In this document: positions 42,043 through 52,083 of the stretch, in pieces
How the letters are laid out: each line of letters starts with the position of its first letter
How positions within the stretch are numbered: position 1 is the stretch's first letter
NCBI GenBank assembly: GCA_012862575.1
Contig: BLSF01000025.1
Location: 492,196-556,195, forward strand
Direction: 5' to 3'
DNA: 64,000 bases
From: Parietichytrium sp. I65-24A
Lineage: Eukaryota > Sar > Bigyra > Thraustochytrida > Thraustochytriidae
Made by a program: the position numbers and the translations under genes
The notes under the pieces: generated by a model
Seen by the model: only the letters and a program-made list of their open reading frames with translations
What the model was told of the DNA's origin: nothing
The model's database searches: none

Positions 42043-42973
42043 ACGCAAAGCGCCCAACAAAAGCAACCTCTCCAAGAGAACCAAGAGAGCGAGAGCGAGA
42101 GCGAGAACGACACAATGATTTGGGGGACTAACTCCTTGTTCCGTGAGATTCCTTGTTCGTTGGAGTCTGGCATTTCAAGACAAGTTCTAAGCAAATGCAA
42201 CCCAAACAGCTAGCTAGTCAGCTACTCCAATATCTAACCCTTCTTATGACTTTTCTTCCGGCACTTAGGCATACTTAGGCACTTCTCACCTTGTTCTACT
42301 CTAGAGCTAGCACTTGTCCTGCTCAACCTCTCCAGCGTAGAAAAAAGGAGTAAAAGGCGAACTACACGACGAGATAGCTATCTAATAGAGAGTACTACCA
42401 GTATCTCTTCGAAATAATTAATTACTTTCACAGTTCAGCAATCATACGATTTCTAAGAAAGGATTTACACGACCACGATGCCTTAATTCATCTTTGACAA
42501 AGTCAAAGAATTGTTCAGCTTCGGGACCAAAACCTCCATGTCATGACAGTACTAAGACGACCTGGCTCTCTACCGGTTATAAGAGTAGCTACTAGCTAGC
42601 AGGGACCCCACCTCGGTTAATGCTTTTGCCGCCTTGGACGCCAGGTGCTTGCAGGAAGAGAAACCCACACACGCACCAAGGACGGGCTTGAGGCCCTGAG
42701 GCTCAGGACTGCGGAGTCAACTCGTTGAATCCTGCAAAATCGACGAAAAGATAGGAAAGTGAGAATATTGGACGAAATTGAAACCCGCCAAGCGGATGCG
42801 ACACCTCCCTACCCCTTCCTTCTTCTTCCCGCTCTCTCATCCTGGTGTCTCCTGCAGCCTCCCGCGAGCGTACTGGTACAGATCTTTCAAGTGATGGCGC
42901 GTTGACTATACGCGAAAGTTAAAGTCTATTCAGTTCCCTAGAACGCGTGTGCCGAGCACGTTTTAAAAGAGAG

Positions 42974-43176
42974 AAGCGAGGTTTGTGAAAAGAGTTTTTA
43001 AAAACAAAGTGGGTTGTGAATCCATGTGAAATCAATGCCTTTGCGCATGCGTACCTCAGGTTATTTTTGAAGAGATAAGCGAGGTTTGTGAAGAGATGGT
43101 TTAAAAACAAAGTGGGTTGTGAATCCACGTGAAATCAATGCCTCTGCGCATGCGTACCTTGGGTTATTTTTGAAGA
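42974..43176. repeat. 103-bp tandem repeat, two units (copy A)
   Basis: The unit starting AAGCGAGGTTTGTGAA begins at 42974 and again at 43077, about 90 percent identical. The period is not a multiple of three, so the similar minus-strand peptides it yields are in different frames and are unlikely to be a real repeated protein. It sits directly upstream of the TATA box. Confidence 0.88.
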
Positions 43177-43232
43177 GATCCGTGCAGTTGAACAAGGCGA
43201 GCAGACCCTGTGAGTATCTTTTTGTATACGAA

Positions 43233-43240
43233 TATAAAAG
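43233..43240 (+). promoter_or_regulatory. TATA box of the copy A small gene
   Basis: TATAAAAG, about 190 bp upstream of the 99-aa frame, is conserved with its surroundings in copy B, as expected of a core promoter. Confidence 0.5.
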
Positions 43241-43423
43241 CCATTCAAGGTCGAAGCCTGCTGTCACAGTTGCTCACATGCCCAGATAATAACGCAGCAA
43301 CATGGCAACACCTACTTTACCACCGAAAACCAACGCCTTGCGACTTTGCAAACCCCAAACTCACCATCTCTACCAAAAGAAATTCGATAAAAGTTGTTGT
43401 ACCTAAAGATACTTGAGTTCAAA

Positions 43424-43723
43424 ATGAAGATAATTCAATGGCCAAAGCCAATTCAAGTTTATGTGTACATAAAACACCCGAGTAAGATCCCCGAGAGTGA
43501 GAGGCAACAAAAAGCTCTTGATTTGGCCAGGATCGAGGCCCAGAAAATAGTCGCGTTTAAAAACGATGATCCGCTCAGCTCCAATACCTTTAAACTAGCG
43601 TCCGTGTCCTTCAAGTCTTGGGGCGGTGTTGCATGTGATAGAAGCAAGGTGTCTTGGGACAACGCGAGAGAACATCAATTTGGAGGCCTTGCGTATTGCG
43701 ATGTGTTCCTTGAGGTCCACTGA
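43424..43723 (+). CDS. 99-aa duplicated protein, copy A, unknown function
   Basis: An ATG at 43424 (context TTCAAAATGAAG) opens a 99-codon frame. The protein has a hydrophobic beta-like start (IQWPKPIQVYVYIKHPSK), a charged helix (SERQQKALDLARIEAQKIV) and a C-terminal half with Trp and Cys, ending in CDVFLEVH. There is no signal peptide or membrane segment, which suggests a small cytosolic alpha/beta fold. Its paralogue at 45337 keeps the frame intact: three of the four synonymous differences lie in the first half, while nearly all replacements fall in the second half. Conservation of the frame across the duplication supports it being a gene. No family recognised. Confidence 0.68.
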   Translation: MKIIQWPKPIQVYVYIKHPSKIPESERQQKALDLARIEAQKIVAFKNDDPLSSNTFKLASVSFKSWGGVACDRSKVSWDNAREHQFGGLAYCDVFLEVH

Positions 43724-43931
43724 CAACCTGCCATCTTGTGTATGAGACCAAAAACCAGACTCCACTAGACCTAACCGAATACACCTCAATCTTTCTTTTT
43801 TTTCTTTTAACAAGTCAAAGTGCGCCCGCCTTCGACGAGCTTGAGAGTTGCGATACACCAGCGGAAGCGAACGACAGTGAGCAGCTCTGACCCTGTCATA
43901 GTGGGAGGCGATACACAAAACTAAACGCTGA

Positions 43932-44050
43932 CTATCAGAAGTGCGTGAGCACTGATCTTCCTTTTCTTTTTTCTTCCTTTTCTTTGGTTGACCTCGACGT
44001 AAGAGCATTAGTATCGGAAGTGCGTAAGCACTGATCTTCCTTTTCTTTTA
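43932..44050. repeat. Two copies of a palindromic GTGCGTAAGCAC-type repeat with pyrimidine tract
   Basis: At 43932 and again at 44011 the sequence ATC(A/G)GAAGTGCGT(A/G)AGCACTGAT is followed by CTTCCTTTTCTTTT. The core can form a short hairpin. The pair fills the gap between the two large duplication copies. A third copy, inverted, is at 63383-63430. Confidence 0.75.
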
Positions 44051-44882
44051 AACGCAAAGCGCCCAACAAAAGCAACCTCTCCAAGAGAACCAAGAGAGCG
44101 AGAGCAAGAACGACACAATGATTTGAGGGACTAACTCCTTGTTCCGTGAGATTCCTTGTTCGTTGGAGTCTGGCATTTCAAGTTCTAAGCAAATGCAACC
44201 CAAACAGCTAGCTAGTCAGCTAATCCAATATCTAACCCTTCTTATGACTTTTCTTCCGGCACTTAGGCATACTTAGGCACTTCTCACCTTGTTCTACTCT
44301 AGAGCTAGCACTTGTCCTGCTCAACCTCTCCAGCGTAGAAAAAAGGAGTAAAGGCTAACTACACGACTAGATAGCTATCTAATAGAGAGTACTACCAGCA
44401 TCTCTTCGAAATTAATTCTTCACAGTTCAGCAATCATGACAGTACTAAGACGACCTGGCTCTCTACCGGTTTTAAGAGTAGCTACTAGCTAGCATGGACC
44501 CACCTGGCTTAATGCTTTTGCCGCCTTGGACATCCTTGGACGCCAGGTGCTTGCAGAAATACAAAAACACACACGCACCAAAGGACGGGGTTGAGGCCCT
44601 CAGGCTCAGGACTGCGGAGTCCACTCGTTGAATCCTGCAAATTCGACGAAAAGATAGGAAAATGAGAATAATATTGGACGAAATTGAAACCCGCCAAACG
44701 GATGCGACACCCCCGTACCCCTTCCTTCTTCTTCCCGCTCTCTCATCCTGGTGTGCAGCCTCCCGCGAGCGTACCAGGTACAGATCTTTCAAGTGATGGC
44801 GCGTTGACTATGTGCGAAAGTTGAAGTCTATTCAGTTCCCTCTAGGCTAGAACGCGCGAGCCGAGCACGTTTTAAAAGAGAG

Positions 44883-45085
44883 AAGCGAGGTTTGTGAAAA
44901 GAGTTTTTAAAAACAAAGTGGGTTGTGAATCCATGTGAAATCAATGCCTTTGCGCATGCGTACCTCAGGTTATTTTTGAAGAGATAAGCGAGGTTTGTGA
45001 AGAGATGGTTTAAAAACAAAGTGGGTTGTGAATCCACGTGAAATCAATGCCTCTGCGCATGCGTACCTTGGGTTATTTTTGAAGA
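44883..45085. repeat. 103-bp tandem repeat, two units (copy B)
   Basis: Same tandem pair as at 42974-43176, nearly unchanged, so the tandem repeat predates the 1.9-kb duplication. Confidence 0.85.
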
Positions 45086-45141
45086 GATCCGTGCAGTTGA
45101 ACAAGGCGAGCAGACCCTGTGAGTATCTTTTTGTATACGAA

Positions 45142-45149
45142 TATAAAAG
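45142..45149 (+). promoter_or_regulatory. TATA box of the copy B small gene
   Basis: TATAAAAG at the equivalent position of copy B, about 190 bp before the ATG. Confidence 0.5.
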
Positions 45150-45336
45150 CCATTCAAGGTCGAAGCCTGCTGTCACAGTTGCTCACATGCCCGGATAATA
45201 ACGCAGCAACATGGCAGCACCTGCTTTACCACCGAAAATCAACGCCTTGCGACTTGTGCAGCAAACCCCAAACTCGCCATCTCTACCAGAAGAAATTCGA
45301 TAAAAGTTGTTGTACCTAAAAACACTTGAGTTCAAA

Positions 45337-45636
45337 ATGAAGATAATTCAGTGGCCAAAGCCAATTCAAGTTTATGTGTACATAAAACACCCGAGTAAGA
45401 TCCCCGAGAGTGAGAGGCAACAGAAAGCTCTTGATTTGGCCAGGATCGAGGCCCAGAAAATTGTCTCGTTTAAAAATGATGATCCGCTCAGCTCCAATAC
45501 CTTTAAACTAGCGTCCGTGTCCTTCGCTTCTTGGGGCGGTGATGCATGGGATAAAAGCAAGGTGTCTTGGGACAACGCGAGAGAACATCAATTTGGAGGC
45601 ACTGCGAATTGCAATGTGTTCCTTGAGGTCCACTGA
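45337..45636 (+). CDS. 99-aa duplicated protein, copy B, unknown function
   Basis: Paralogue of the 43424 gene with the same length and start context. I count four synonymous changes and eight replaced residues: Ala/Ser, Lys/Ala, Val/Asp, Cys/Trp, Arg/Lys, Leu/Thr, Tyr/Asn and Asp/Asn. Seven of the eight lie in the C-terminal 40 percent, several involving two or three base changes in one codon. Both copies keep the Trp-containing SWGG and the SWDNAREHQFGG blocks, which look structural. This pattern suggests functional divergence of a surface rather than decay. Confidence 0.68.
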   Translation: MKIIQWPKPIQVYVYIKHPSKIPESERQQKALDLARIEAQKIVSFKNDDPLSSNTFKLASVSFASWGGDAWDKSKVSWDNAREHQFGGTANCNVFLEVH

Positions 45637-45938
45637 CAACCTGCGAAAATGAGTATGAGACCAAAAACCAGACTCCAGAAGACCCAACCGAATATACATC
45701 AATTTTTCTTTTTTTTCTTTCTGACAAGTCAAAGTGCGCTCGCCTTCGGAAGTCTTCTTCGAGCTTGAGAGTTGCGCCTGCCTCCGGCAGGCTTACTCGT
45801 TGCGTGCACAGTTCATCTTCGCGAGTTGCGCCTGCCAGACTTAGTTTTGCGATACACCAGCGGAGGCGAACGACAGTGAGCAGCTCTGACCCGTGCCATA
45901 GTGGGATGCGATACACAAAACTATAACGTCGACTATCA

Positions 45939-46834
45939 CCAGCCTAACCTAACCTAGACGGCACATGCACACATGGGCAGTGCACAGAGCAGTTCGCGCA
46001 GTGGAGGGAGGTCATAGGTGTCGTTGTTCGCGATCGAAGCGTTCTGGAGGCTGACACAACGGAGAAAGATGGGGATGTATGACGACCAGCCGAGTTTGTG
46101 GTGTGTGAGCTCGTTGGGCGAAGGACTAAACGCTCTCGACCGAGAGGTGGCCGTGTGGTGAGTGAGGTGACGTCCGCAGATCTGTGTTCTCGGGGATAAG
46201 GAAGCTAACCTAAGGCGCCCTCGGGGGGCTCTTCGGCAGCCTTGGATGGCATTAAGGCCGTCGAGGGGGATGTGGTACCGTTACTGCGGGTCCGAGAGGT
46301 GGTGAAGAACAGGATGCCCGGGGGTGAGCGGGGCGAATGTTCCGGACATAAGGTCGCTCACGTTCCCCGACTAGCTTCGCGCATTATCAAAAAGTAGCCG
46401 CAGCACGAACGGATTGCTGTGCGTTGCAGTGGTTAGGTTTCCAGGGTTTGTCGCTTCCAGAGACTGTTGGCCAGTTTGAGTTTGTCGAATCTGTCAGACT
46501 CTGGACACAAGCAGGTTAGCTCTTATTCGAACGCCGCCCAAACTGGTACTGGTACCGTTGCTTTCACGAAAGACTCAGAGTCATTGTCACTCACGTTCTT
46601 CTCGTTGTCCATTTCCTCGACCTCGACCTCGCTCGCGCCGTCGTAGGGTTAAAGTGTCAATTGAAAATTGAAAAAAAAAAACATGTTGAACAGGGAGTGG
46701 AAATATCTTGCTTGTGAACCGCTCTATTGAGAATGGCAACGCAAGGTACTTACCTTCCAATAGGGTTTGTTTGCGCTGCACCGTGGCTCCACTTGTGAAG
46801 AATTCATTGAAAATTTATCTGCAGACTATTGGGA
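45939..46834. other. GC-rich region of uncertain content
   Basis: Begins with CCTAACCTAACCTAG (45943-45957). On the minus strand, around 45950-46130, a frame reads NELTHHKLGWSSYIPIFLRC then SLQNASIANNDTYDLPPLRE, faintly leucine-rich-repeat-like, but it has no start and meets stops; a second CCTAA word at about 46206 interrupts another frame. It may be a gene remnant. Nothing is called. Confidence 0.3.
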
Positions 46835-47743
46835 TCACACCGGAACTCGAAACCCTATGGACAGAAAAAGAGCGACAACTGGAGCGATGTAAGAGGTAAG
46901 TGGAGCAATGGCTCGATGGGCAGAGCTCACTGTTGGTGGAGTGCTTGGCACAGAGCTTGGTGCAGAGCTTGGTGCAGCGGCTGGTGCAGAGCTTGGTACA
47001 GAGCTTTGCGTTGTGAGCACGTCTAGTGGTAAAACAGCGTGCGCCAAAAAAGCGGCCTTTCCTTCGGAAAACCAGTGTTCCGTCGGCTCTTCGTCAAGAA
47101 TACACCTGCCTGGACCGACATCTGGTTCTCCTTCGCAATTTGTCGAATTGTAAAAACGACTTACGACCCCTCCCCCATACTTCGTGGCTCTACCATCCCA
47201 AGGAACACATTGATCTGTGAGCACAATAGACTTTATGTTCCAATTCGCTCTCATTGACTCTGATACCTCAGTAAGGTTAATGACAGCTGAAGGATTGCAT
47301 ATGGATGGCAATTGTGCCCCGGCCGCCACTTCCTCCGGCGAGAAGACTCCAAACAAATACATCCCCATACTCTCCGAATCCACCGTTTCAACGGTAGCCG
47401 TCCTACAGTAATTATGGTACTGCCGAACGAAATGGCGCGTCTCGTAGAAAGGATTCTTGTCCCGATCCGATATATTATCGTCCCTGCACTCTTGCCCATC
47501 ATAGTACGTACCCTTGAAGGAAATAGTTTCGTTATTTTCTTCCACGACCGTAGCCTTAAAAGACATGCCGTACGCCGGGATAAAAATACAGGCGTCCAGG
47601 ACAACGTAATCTCGATAAGACAGCGGTCCGGAGCAATTCATATCGAAACTCTCTTCCCTTATTACTTGAAAGGGTGCTCCATCCGTCCAAGTGAGAGAGA
47701 GAAGGCTCGCTAGAGCGAGAAAGTTACACGCTGCTGCTCTCAT
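46835..47743 (-). CDS. Secreted Cys-rich protein, probably GPI-anchored (302 aa)
   Basis: The ATG at 47743 gives a clean signal peptide (MRAAACNFLALASLLSLTWT, then a DGAPF cleavage region). An in-frame ATG 16 codons upstream (47791) would put polar residues first and is less likely. The mature part (~25-240) has about ten cysteines and several N-glycosylation sites (NCS, NET, NLT, NST). A Ser/Pro/Ala mucin-like linker follows (VPSSAPAAAPSSAPSSVPS), then a hydrophobic C-terminal tail (SYIAPVVALFLSIGF) without a basic cytoplasmic end. That order is typical of GPI-anchored surface proteins. No named domain recognised. The gene at the right window edge has a similar stalk and tail. Confidence 0.72.
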   Translation of the reverse strand: MRAAACNFLALASLLSLTWTDGAPFQVIREESFDMNCSGPLSYRDYVVLDACIFIPAYGMSFKATVVEENNETISFKGTYYDGQECRDDNISDRDKNPFYETRHFVRQYHNYCRTATVETVDSESMGMYLFGVFSPEEVAAGAQLPSICNPSAVINLTEVSESMRANWNIKSIVLTDQCVPWDGRATKYGGGVVSRFYNSTNCEGEPDVGPGRCILDEEPTEHWFSEGKAAFLAHAVLPLDVLTTQSSVPSSAPAAAPSSAPSSVPSTPPTVSSAHRAIAPLTSYIAPVVALFLSIGFRVPV

Positions 47744-48586
47744 CTTTTTTGCCGTCTTCTCCGTTGGGGGTCTGCTCCACCACTCCGTCATCTCCTTCCG
47801 CGCGTTGCTATTCAGAGCCTACTGGACAATAGAAGTCAATGATGAAGTGATTACAGGTCTTGGTTGTTGCCACTGAGTTGCCAGCGGAAGCGAAAACGAC
47901 AGTGAGCAGAAGTACTTCCTGCCAAGACAGCTGAGTGCCACGGCTGCCGCTAGATAAACCTTATCGCAGTGCAAGACGTATGGTCCATAGCACTCCCTAT
48001 CACTCACTAGGCGTGTACCGCCATGGTTGCGGTTACGGTTGGGGGTGGCCGCGCCGTAAGGCGCGTGGATGTGTAAGTCAAGTGGCGTGTTGGCACTCAG
48101 ATACAATGCTCACTTACCTAACCAAACCTAATTCTATCCCTAACAGCGCCACCAATTATGCCCTTTCTAGTGGCACACACCCATTAGGGGTTTCCCTCCC
48201 TAGCATTCAAGGTAGAAGGCTCCTATTTATGAGATTGCGAACGTGCGCCTGCAAATGCCAGCCACCAAACAAATTGGCATGAACGCGCATGAGATCAATG
48301 CCGGGAATCATGTGCTCAGATGATCTCTAATTGGGCAATACATACCTTCGAAACAGGGTTGCCCAGCCCAAGAAAAAGAGCGGAGTTAGAATGTACAGTT
48401 GATCACGCTCATCCCTCTCATCCCCATCCAATACCATTCAATCATTGAACCGAATGCGTGGCCGTTCTGGATCGTTCCATAATGATTCCATATCGTTCCG
48501 AGACACAAGTGCTCATTGTGCTTCTCGGCAACGTGTTTGTACTTTTAGTACGTTTTTTTTGCGAAAGTCGTAAAAGTCAAAGTATC
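47744..48586. other. Intergenic region
   Basis: No gene. At 47879-47904 it carries CCAGCGGAAGCGAA with a following ACGACAGTGAGCAG, a word also present in both 1.9-kb duplication copies (43858, 45859). Confidence 0.4.
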
Positions 48587-50708
48587 TTATTTTTTCACAT
48601 CTCCAAGTAAACTTAAGCGGGCGGGCCGCCCGCAACCAGAAGTGCGGGGACAGGATCCTTGGATTTCGATGGAAGTGACATAGGTTTTGTTGATGAAAAG
48701 AAATTTGATTTGACGTGAATGTTGATGAACGAGTGAAGCGTTGGTTGTTATAGCGGGTTGAAATGGTCTTGTCAGACTGGAACCAGGTGATTTTGTCCTG
48801 GCGGCCAGTACAGATGAGCATCTCGATGTGCAAGGGATAGGCGGGACGACGTCTTCTAGATAGGGTCGTATGTCTGGAACTGTCCAAAGGCCGAAGTCGA
48901 CTTGGTCGAGGTAGATGCTCGAGTTGTGGTATGAGACGAGCCCGACTTGGCCGATAAGGATGTGCTGAGTGCAGGGAATAAAGCTTATCAGGAAGGCAAG
49001 CAGGGCTGCTTTGTGTTCGGGGTTCTCTAGGGGTACCTCGAGGTGAGTTTCGTTTTCCATAGCATCCTCCTCAAGAAAACTTTTCTCCTTAGATTCGACA
49101 GTGACGAGACTTCCATGCATTGTGGACATATATGTGCCCCGTATCTGATACGAGCCATATTTGAGCGCCCTGTCGGAGGGCTTCGAGTCGTCCTTTGCGC
49201 GCAGTTCAACTCTGAGAACTCTGTTTCTGACATTGTTGCCACTTTGAATGCATGGAGCTACTTGACGTAATGTCTTAATAAGCTGACGGAAAGATTTTGC
49301 AGGGAAATTCTGTGCTGCAGCAGCTCGCCGCTGTTCCGCCTGCCTCGCTGACGCGACAGTGATTGCTTGAAAGGGCGACAAGGTCTGGCCGGGTGCCAAT
49401 TCAACCGGGGTGCCTTGTGGGGTTGCCGATGGAGGTGCCACTGCTGCGAGAGTCGTATTTGGGTAACGAAACAGAAGGCGGCAAGGATCCTCGACGCCAG
49501 GAGATGGCGAAGAGTGTGGAGCTCTCGGTGGAGTAGGTGGTCGCCACCAACAGTAGGCTACAGGAGTCGCTTGTTTCGCTGTATCCCGCATGAGGAGCAT
49601 CTGCTTGCGCGTCAGTCATGGAGGCGTTCAATGTCTGCCTGCCGGGAACGATAATGTTGAGAGAGTTCTCGTCCAAACTCATGAAAAGAATTGGAGGGAC
49701 ACCAGACTCGTGACTTTGTGCACGAGCTTTTTGTGTGCTTAACGTCCAGCCTTGCTCCCAAAGCGGTGGTCGAGACTCTTTGTAGACGTACATGTGCTCA
49801 TACCAAGCGCGAACAACCGGTGTCCGTACGACAAGATCCTTGGAGGCTTTGACAAGGTCATGAGCTTCTTCGATAGAACTCACCTTTGACAGACAAACTA
49901 CGCGAAGAGAATTAGACAGCGCGTCAATGCCTTCCGTGATAAGAGGCTACCCACTTTCACTCACGAACAACCCCGCTGCACTCTCCCGACTAAACGCCAC
50001 AGCATTACCGGTAATGACACGATTACGGTCCGGCCTGAATCCACCGTGTTCCCCATCGTATTTGACTCGATATACCCAAGAATTTATTTTTATTGTGGCT
50101 AACAACAAACTCTCTGCGAAGATGGGTTCGAGAAGGTTTGTCGGCTTAGGACCAGGGTCAATGAACATGTAGCTCAGTGGCGGAGCCTTCCTTTTGCGCA
50201 AACTTTGTATGCAAGTTTGGCATACGTCGAGCTCCTCGTTGTGTACCCCGTCGCTGTGTACTACTAATCGCCTTTTAGTGAAGAGGTACGTTGTGCGTGT
50301 CTCAAGTGCACGAGTACGCTCTTCCCCGCTGAAAGGATGAAGAAACTTCTCTTCGTCGACTTTATACTCAAGTGGATCGAGCATCTTGTGCATGCAATAG
50401 AAACGGCGAAGAGACTTTTTGTCGTGAAGAACTCCACAAGGAGCGCACGCAAAGATGGGCATGTTCTCCTCGTTATTTACCTTGATCAAGAATTCGTTAA
50501 CGACGTCCGCAATACCATTGTTCGTAAGCGGTGTTAAATTGTCCACGGTAGTCTCGAAAACTTGGTCCATGAGGAGATCCAGGCCGCCCATGGCGTCTGT
50601 GCTGACGCGTTGAATGCATTCATTGCGTTTGCCATGCCTCGCATTGCAAAGAGTGCAGAGCCTGTTTTCGCATCGAGAGGGTTTGTTCCCGCAAGACTTG
50701 ATGAGCTC
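48587..50708 (-). CDS. DUF6570-like (Helitron-associated) gene, spliced or decayed
   Basis: Three minus-strand segments form one product. Segment 1 (50708 to about 49961) begins with a Cys knuckle, CGNKPSRCENRLCTLCNARH, then an acidic stretch, then CAPCGVLHDKKSLRRFYCMH, LDPLEYKV, LETRTTYLFTKRRL, and CQTCIQSLRKRKAPPLSY followed by a long I/L-rich helix. This order resembles DUF6570, the module beside Helitron helicase-like domains. A probable intron (49960 or 49964 to 49898; GTGAAA or GTGAGT donor, CGCGTAG acceptor) leads to segment 2 (49897 to about 49600; VVRTPVVRAWYEHMYVYKES). Segment 3 (49600-48587, 337 codons, ATG) is one base out of phase, so a second intron or a frameshift lies near 49.5 kb. 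No Rep HUH motif or helicase is attached, so it is not an intact Helitron. The start is not defined. Confidence 0.5.
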
Positions 50709-50917
50709 TTATCCATTTCAACGCACCCGCAGCCCTTCTTCGAACGACTTTTCACTTTTCGGCAATGAGAATTGACTTCTTTGGCTTCCCGGCAATAAAA
50801 GGCAAGGCTTTCGAGCGAAAAAGTTTTTACACCTGCATTTGTGGGTCTGTTAACTGCCTGTTAAAGTAATTTCGTCTCCCACCAAGGAGTGCTACTAAGA
50901 AATGTAAAAGGCGAGAC

Positions 50918-51145
50918 TTAGGATGGATTACCATCTGGAACACCGGTGTCTAAGCTCCCTAGGGTAGCATACCCAGTCTTATATATAGGTTGGTGTTTCT
51001 TCGTACTACTATCCTCTAACAGGGTCTTGCAATGAAGGAGACGAAGTTCCGATCCACCACATGAAGACCTTGCAGAGTGCCAAGTATTGCAGAGAGTGCA
51101 GAGTTTGTTCATGCAATGAATGGGAGGGCTTTTCTCGCAAGGTAT
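50918..51145 (-). pseudogene. Second copy of the Cys-knuckle 5' module
   Basis: The minus-strand reading CEKSPPIHCMNKLCTLCNTW followed by HSARSSCGG parallels CGNKPSRCENRLCTLCNARH of the gene just downstream, with the same C-x6-C-x4-C-x2-C-x3-H spacing. DNA similarity (ATTGCA-AGAGTGCAGAG word) is also clear. The DUF6570-like part is absent, so this is a partial duplicate or a relic of a related element. Confidence 0.5.
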
Positions 51146-51425
51146 GGTAATCTAGTACTAAGTTTGACGCAGCCGCAACTTGCAGTGGTCTCCAAGACAC
51201 CAAGACGCAGCATTTCGGTATCACCTGTCGGAAGCCAACATAATTTCACGCGCGCGAGACTCTTTGCTTATGCTCCCTGCTAGCAGAATGCCTAAAAAGC
51301 CAATTACCAGCGACCAGTGAGTTGTTGTGAGGGGTCGCACAGGTCGCACGATAACACCTTAGAGGTGAATGCACGTCGGTGTTTAGCGAATGCAAAATTG
51401 CCGAGCGCGCGAGACTTGACTCTGT

Positions 51426-51557
51426 CAACGTGAACGCAAGATAGAGAGAAAGAGAGAAAGAGAGACATAATCAACGTGAACGCAAGATAGAGAGAAAGAG
51501 AGAAAGAGAGACATAATCAACGTGAACGCAAGATAGAGAGAAAGAGAGAAAGAGAGA
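51426..51557. repeat. 46-bp tandem repeat, three units, ending at an N
   Basis: The unit starting CAACGTGAACGCAAGATAGA begins at 51426, 51472 and 51518 with no visible changes. The third unit ends at the N at 51558, so the true copy number is unknown. Confidence 0.95.
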
Positions 51558-51558
51558 N
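51558..51558. other. Single N, scaffold join
   Basis: An ambiguous base directly follows a perfect tandem repeat, as expected where assembly could not resolve the array. Confidence 0.8.
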
Positions 51559-52083
51559 TTTTTAAAGTATGATGATCTGAGAACGACCATTAGAACCAAA
51601 CAATAGTACTGGGTAGGATCGGGTGGTTCCATTAGGCTCGGTTCCACGGTTCCACATGATTACTAGCGTCACTATCATACTGAGTTACCTGAATGAAAGT
51701 ACGTCTCTCCATTACACACAGAGAACAAGACAAGGCAAGGCGAGAGCGGCCACGGGAGAGAGAGAGAGAGACGCTTTGCTGCCATCATCATCATCATTAA
51801 ATCGAATTCATGGAATCATTATATGAAAGGTCTAATTAGTTTATTGGTTACTTAGTATCTACTGCTGTACCATATCGGTTTGGCTCAACATCGATTGTCG
51901 TTGTTTGCAAGTGTTTGGATTGACAAGTGAAGCAGCAAAAGTTTGCTGCATAATTTGAAGGCGGTGAAACACACGAGTTGTTTGGTATCCAAATTGAGAT
52001 TGTTGTAATAATTCGTGATTGTGATGATGAATGGAGTGGACAGGCTGTGCTTAATTCCAGTGCGTAAAGGTCCTCTTCCAGTC
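51559..52083. other. Intergenic region after the join
   Basis: AT-rich, with short GAGAGA and ATCATC runs. No gene. Confidence 0.4.

Larger units (their letters stand above)
42043..43938 (+). repeat. Copy A of a 1.9-kb tandem segmental duplication
   Basis: From CGCAAAGCGCCCAACAAAAG at 42043 to GACTATCA at 43938 the sequence matches 44053-45938 with high identity. Copy A carries about 97 bp (about 42445-42545) absent from copy B, bounded by short TCAT words. Each copy contains a 103-bp tandem repeat, a TATA box and one 99-aa gene. Confidence 0.92.
44053..45938 (+). repeat. Copy B of the 1.9-kb tandem segmental duplication
   Basis: Direct repeat of 42043-43938. Compared with copy A it lacks ~97 bp in the left third and carries extra sequence near its right end (about 45760-45850), where GTTGCGCCTGCC is itself repeated. 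Confidence 0.92.

Noticed and set aside
42919-43267. Minus-strand frames with repeated FTTHFVFK peptides (also in copy B)
   Set aside because: The peptides come from the 103-bp tandem repeat read in different frames, because its period is not a multiple of three; a product of the repeat, not a gene.
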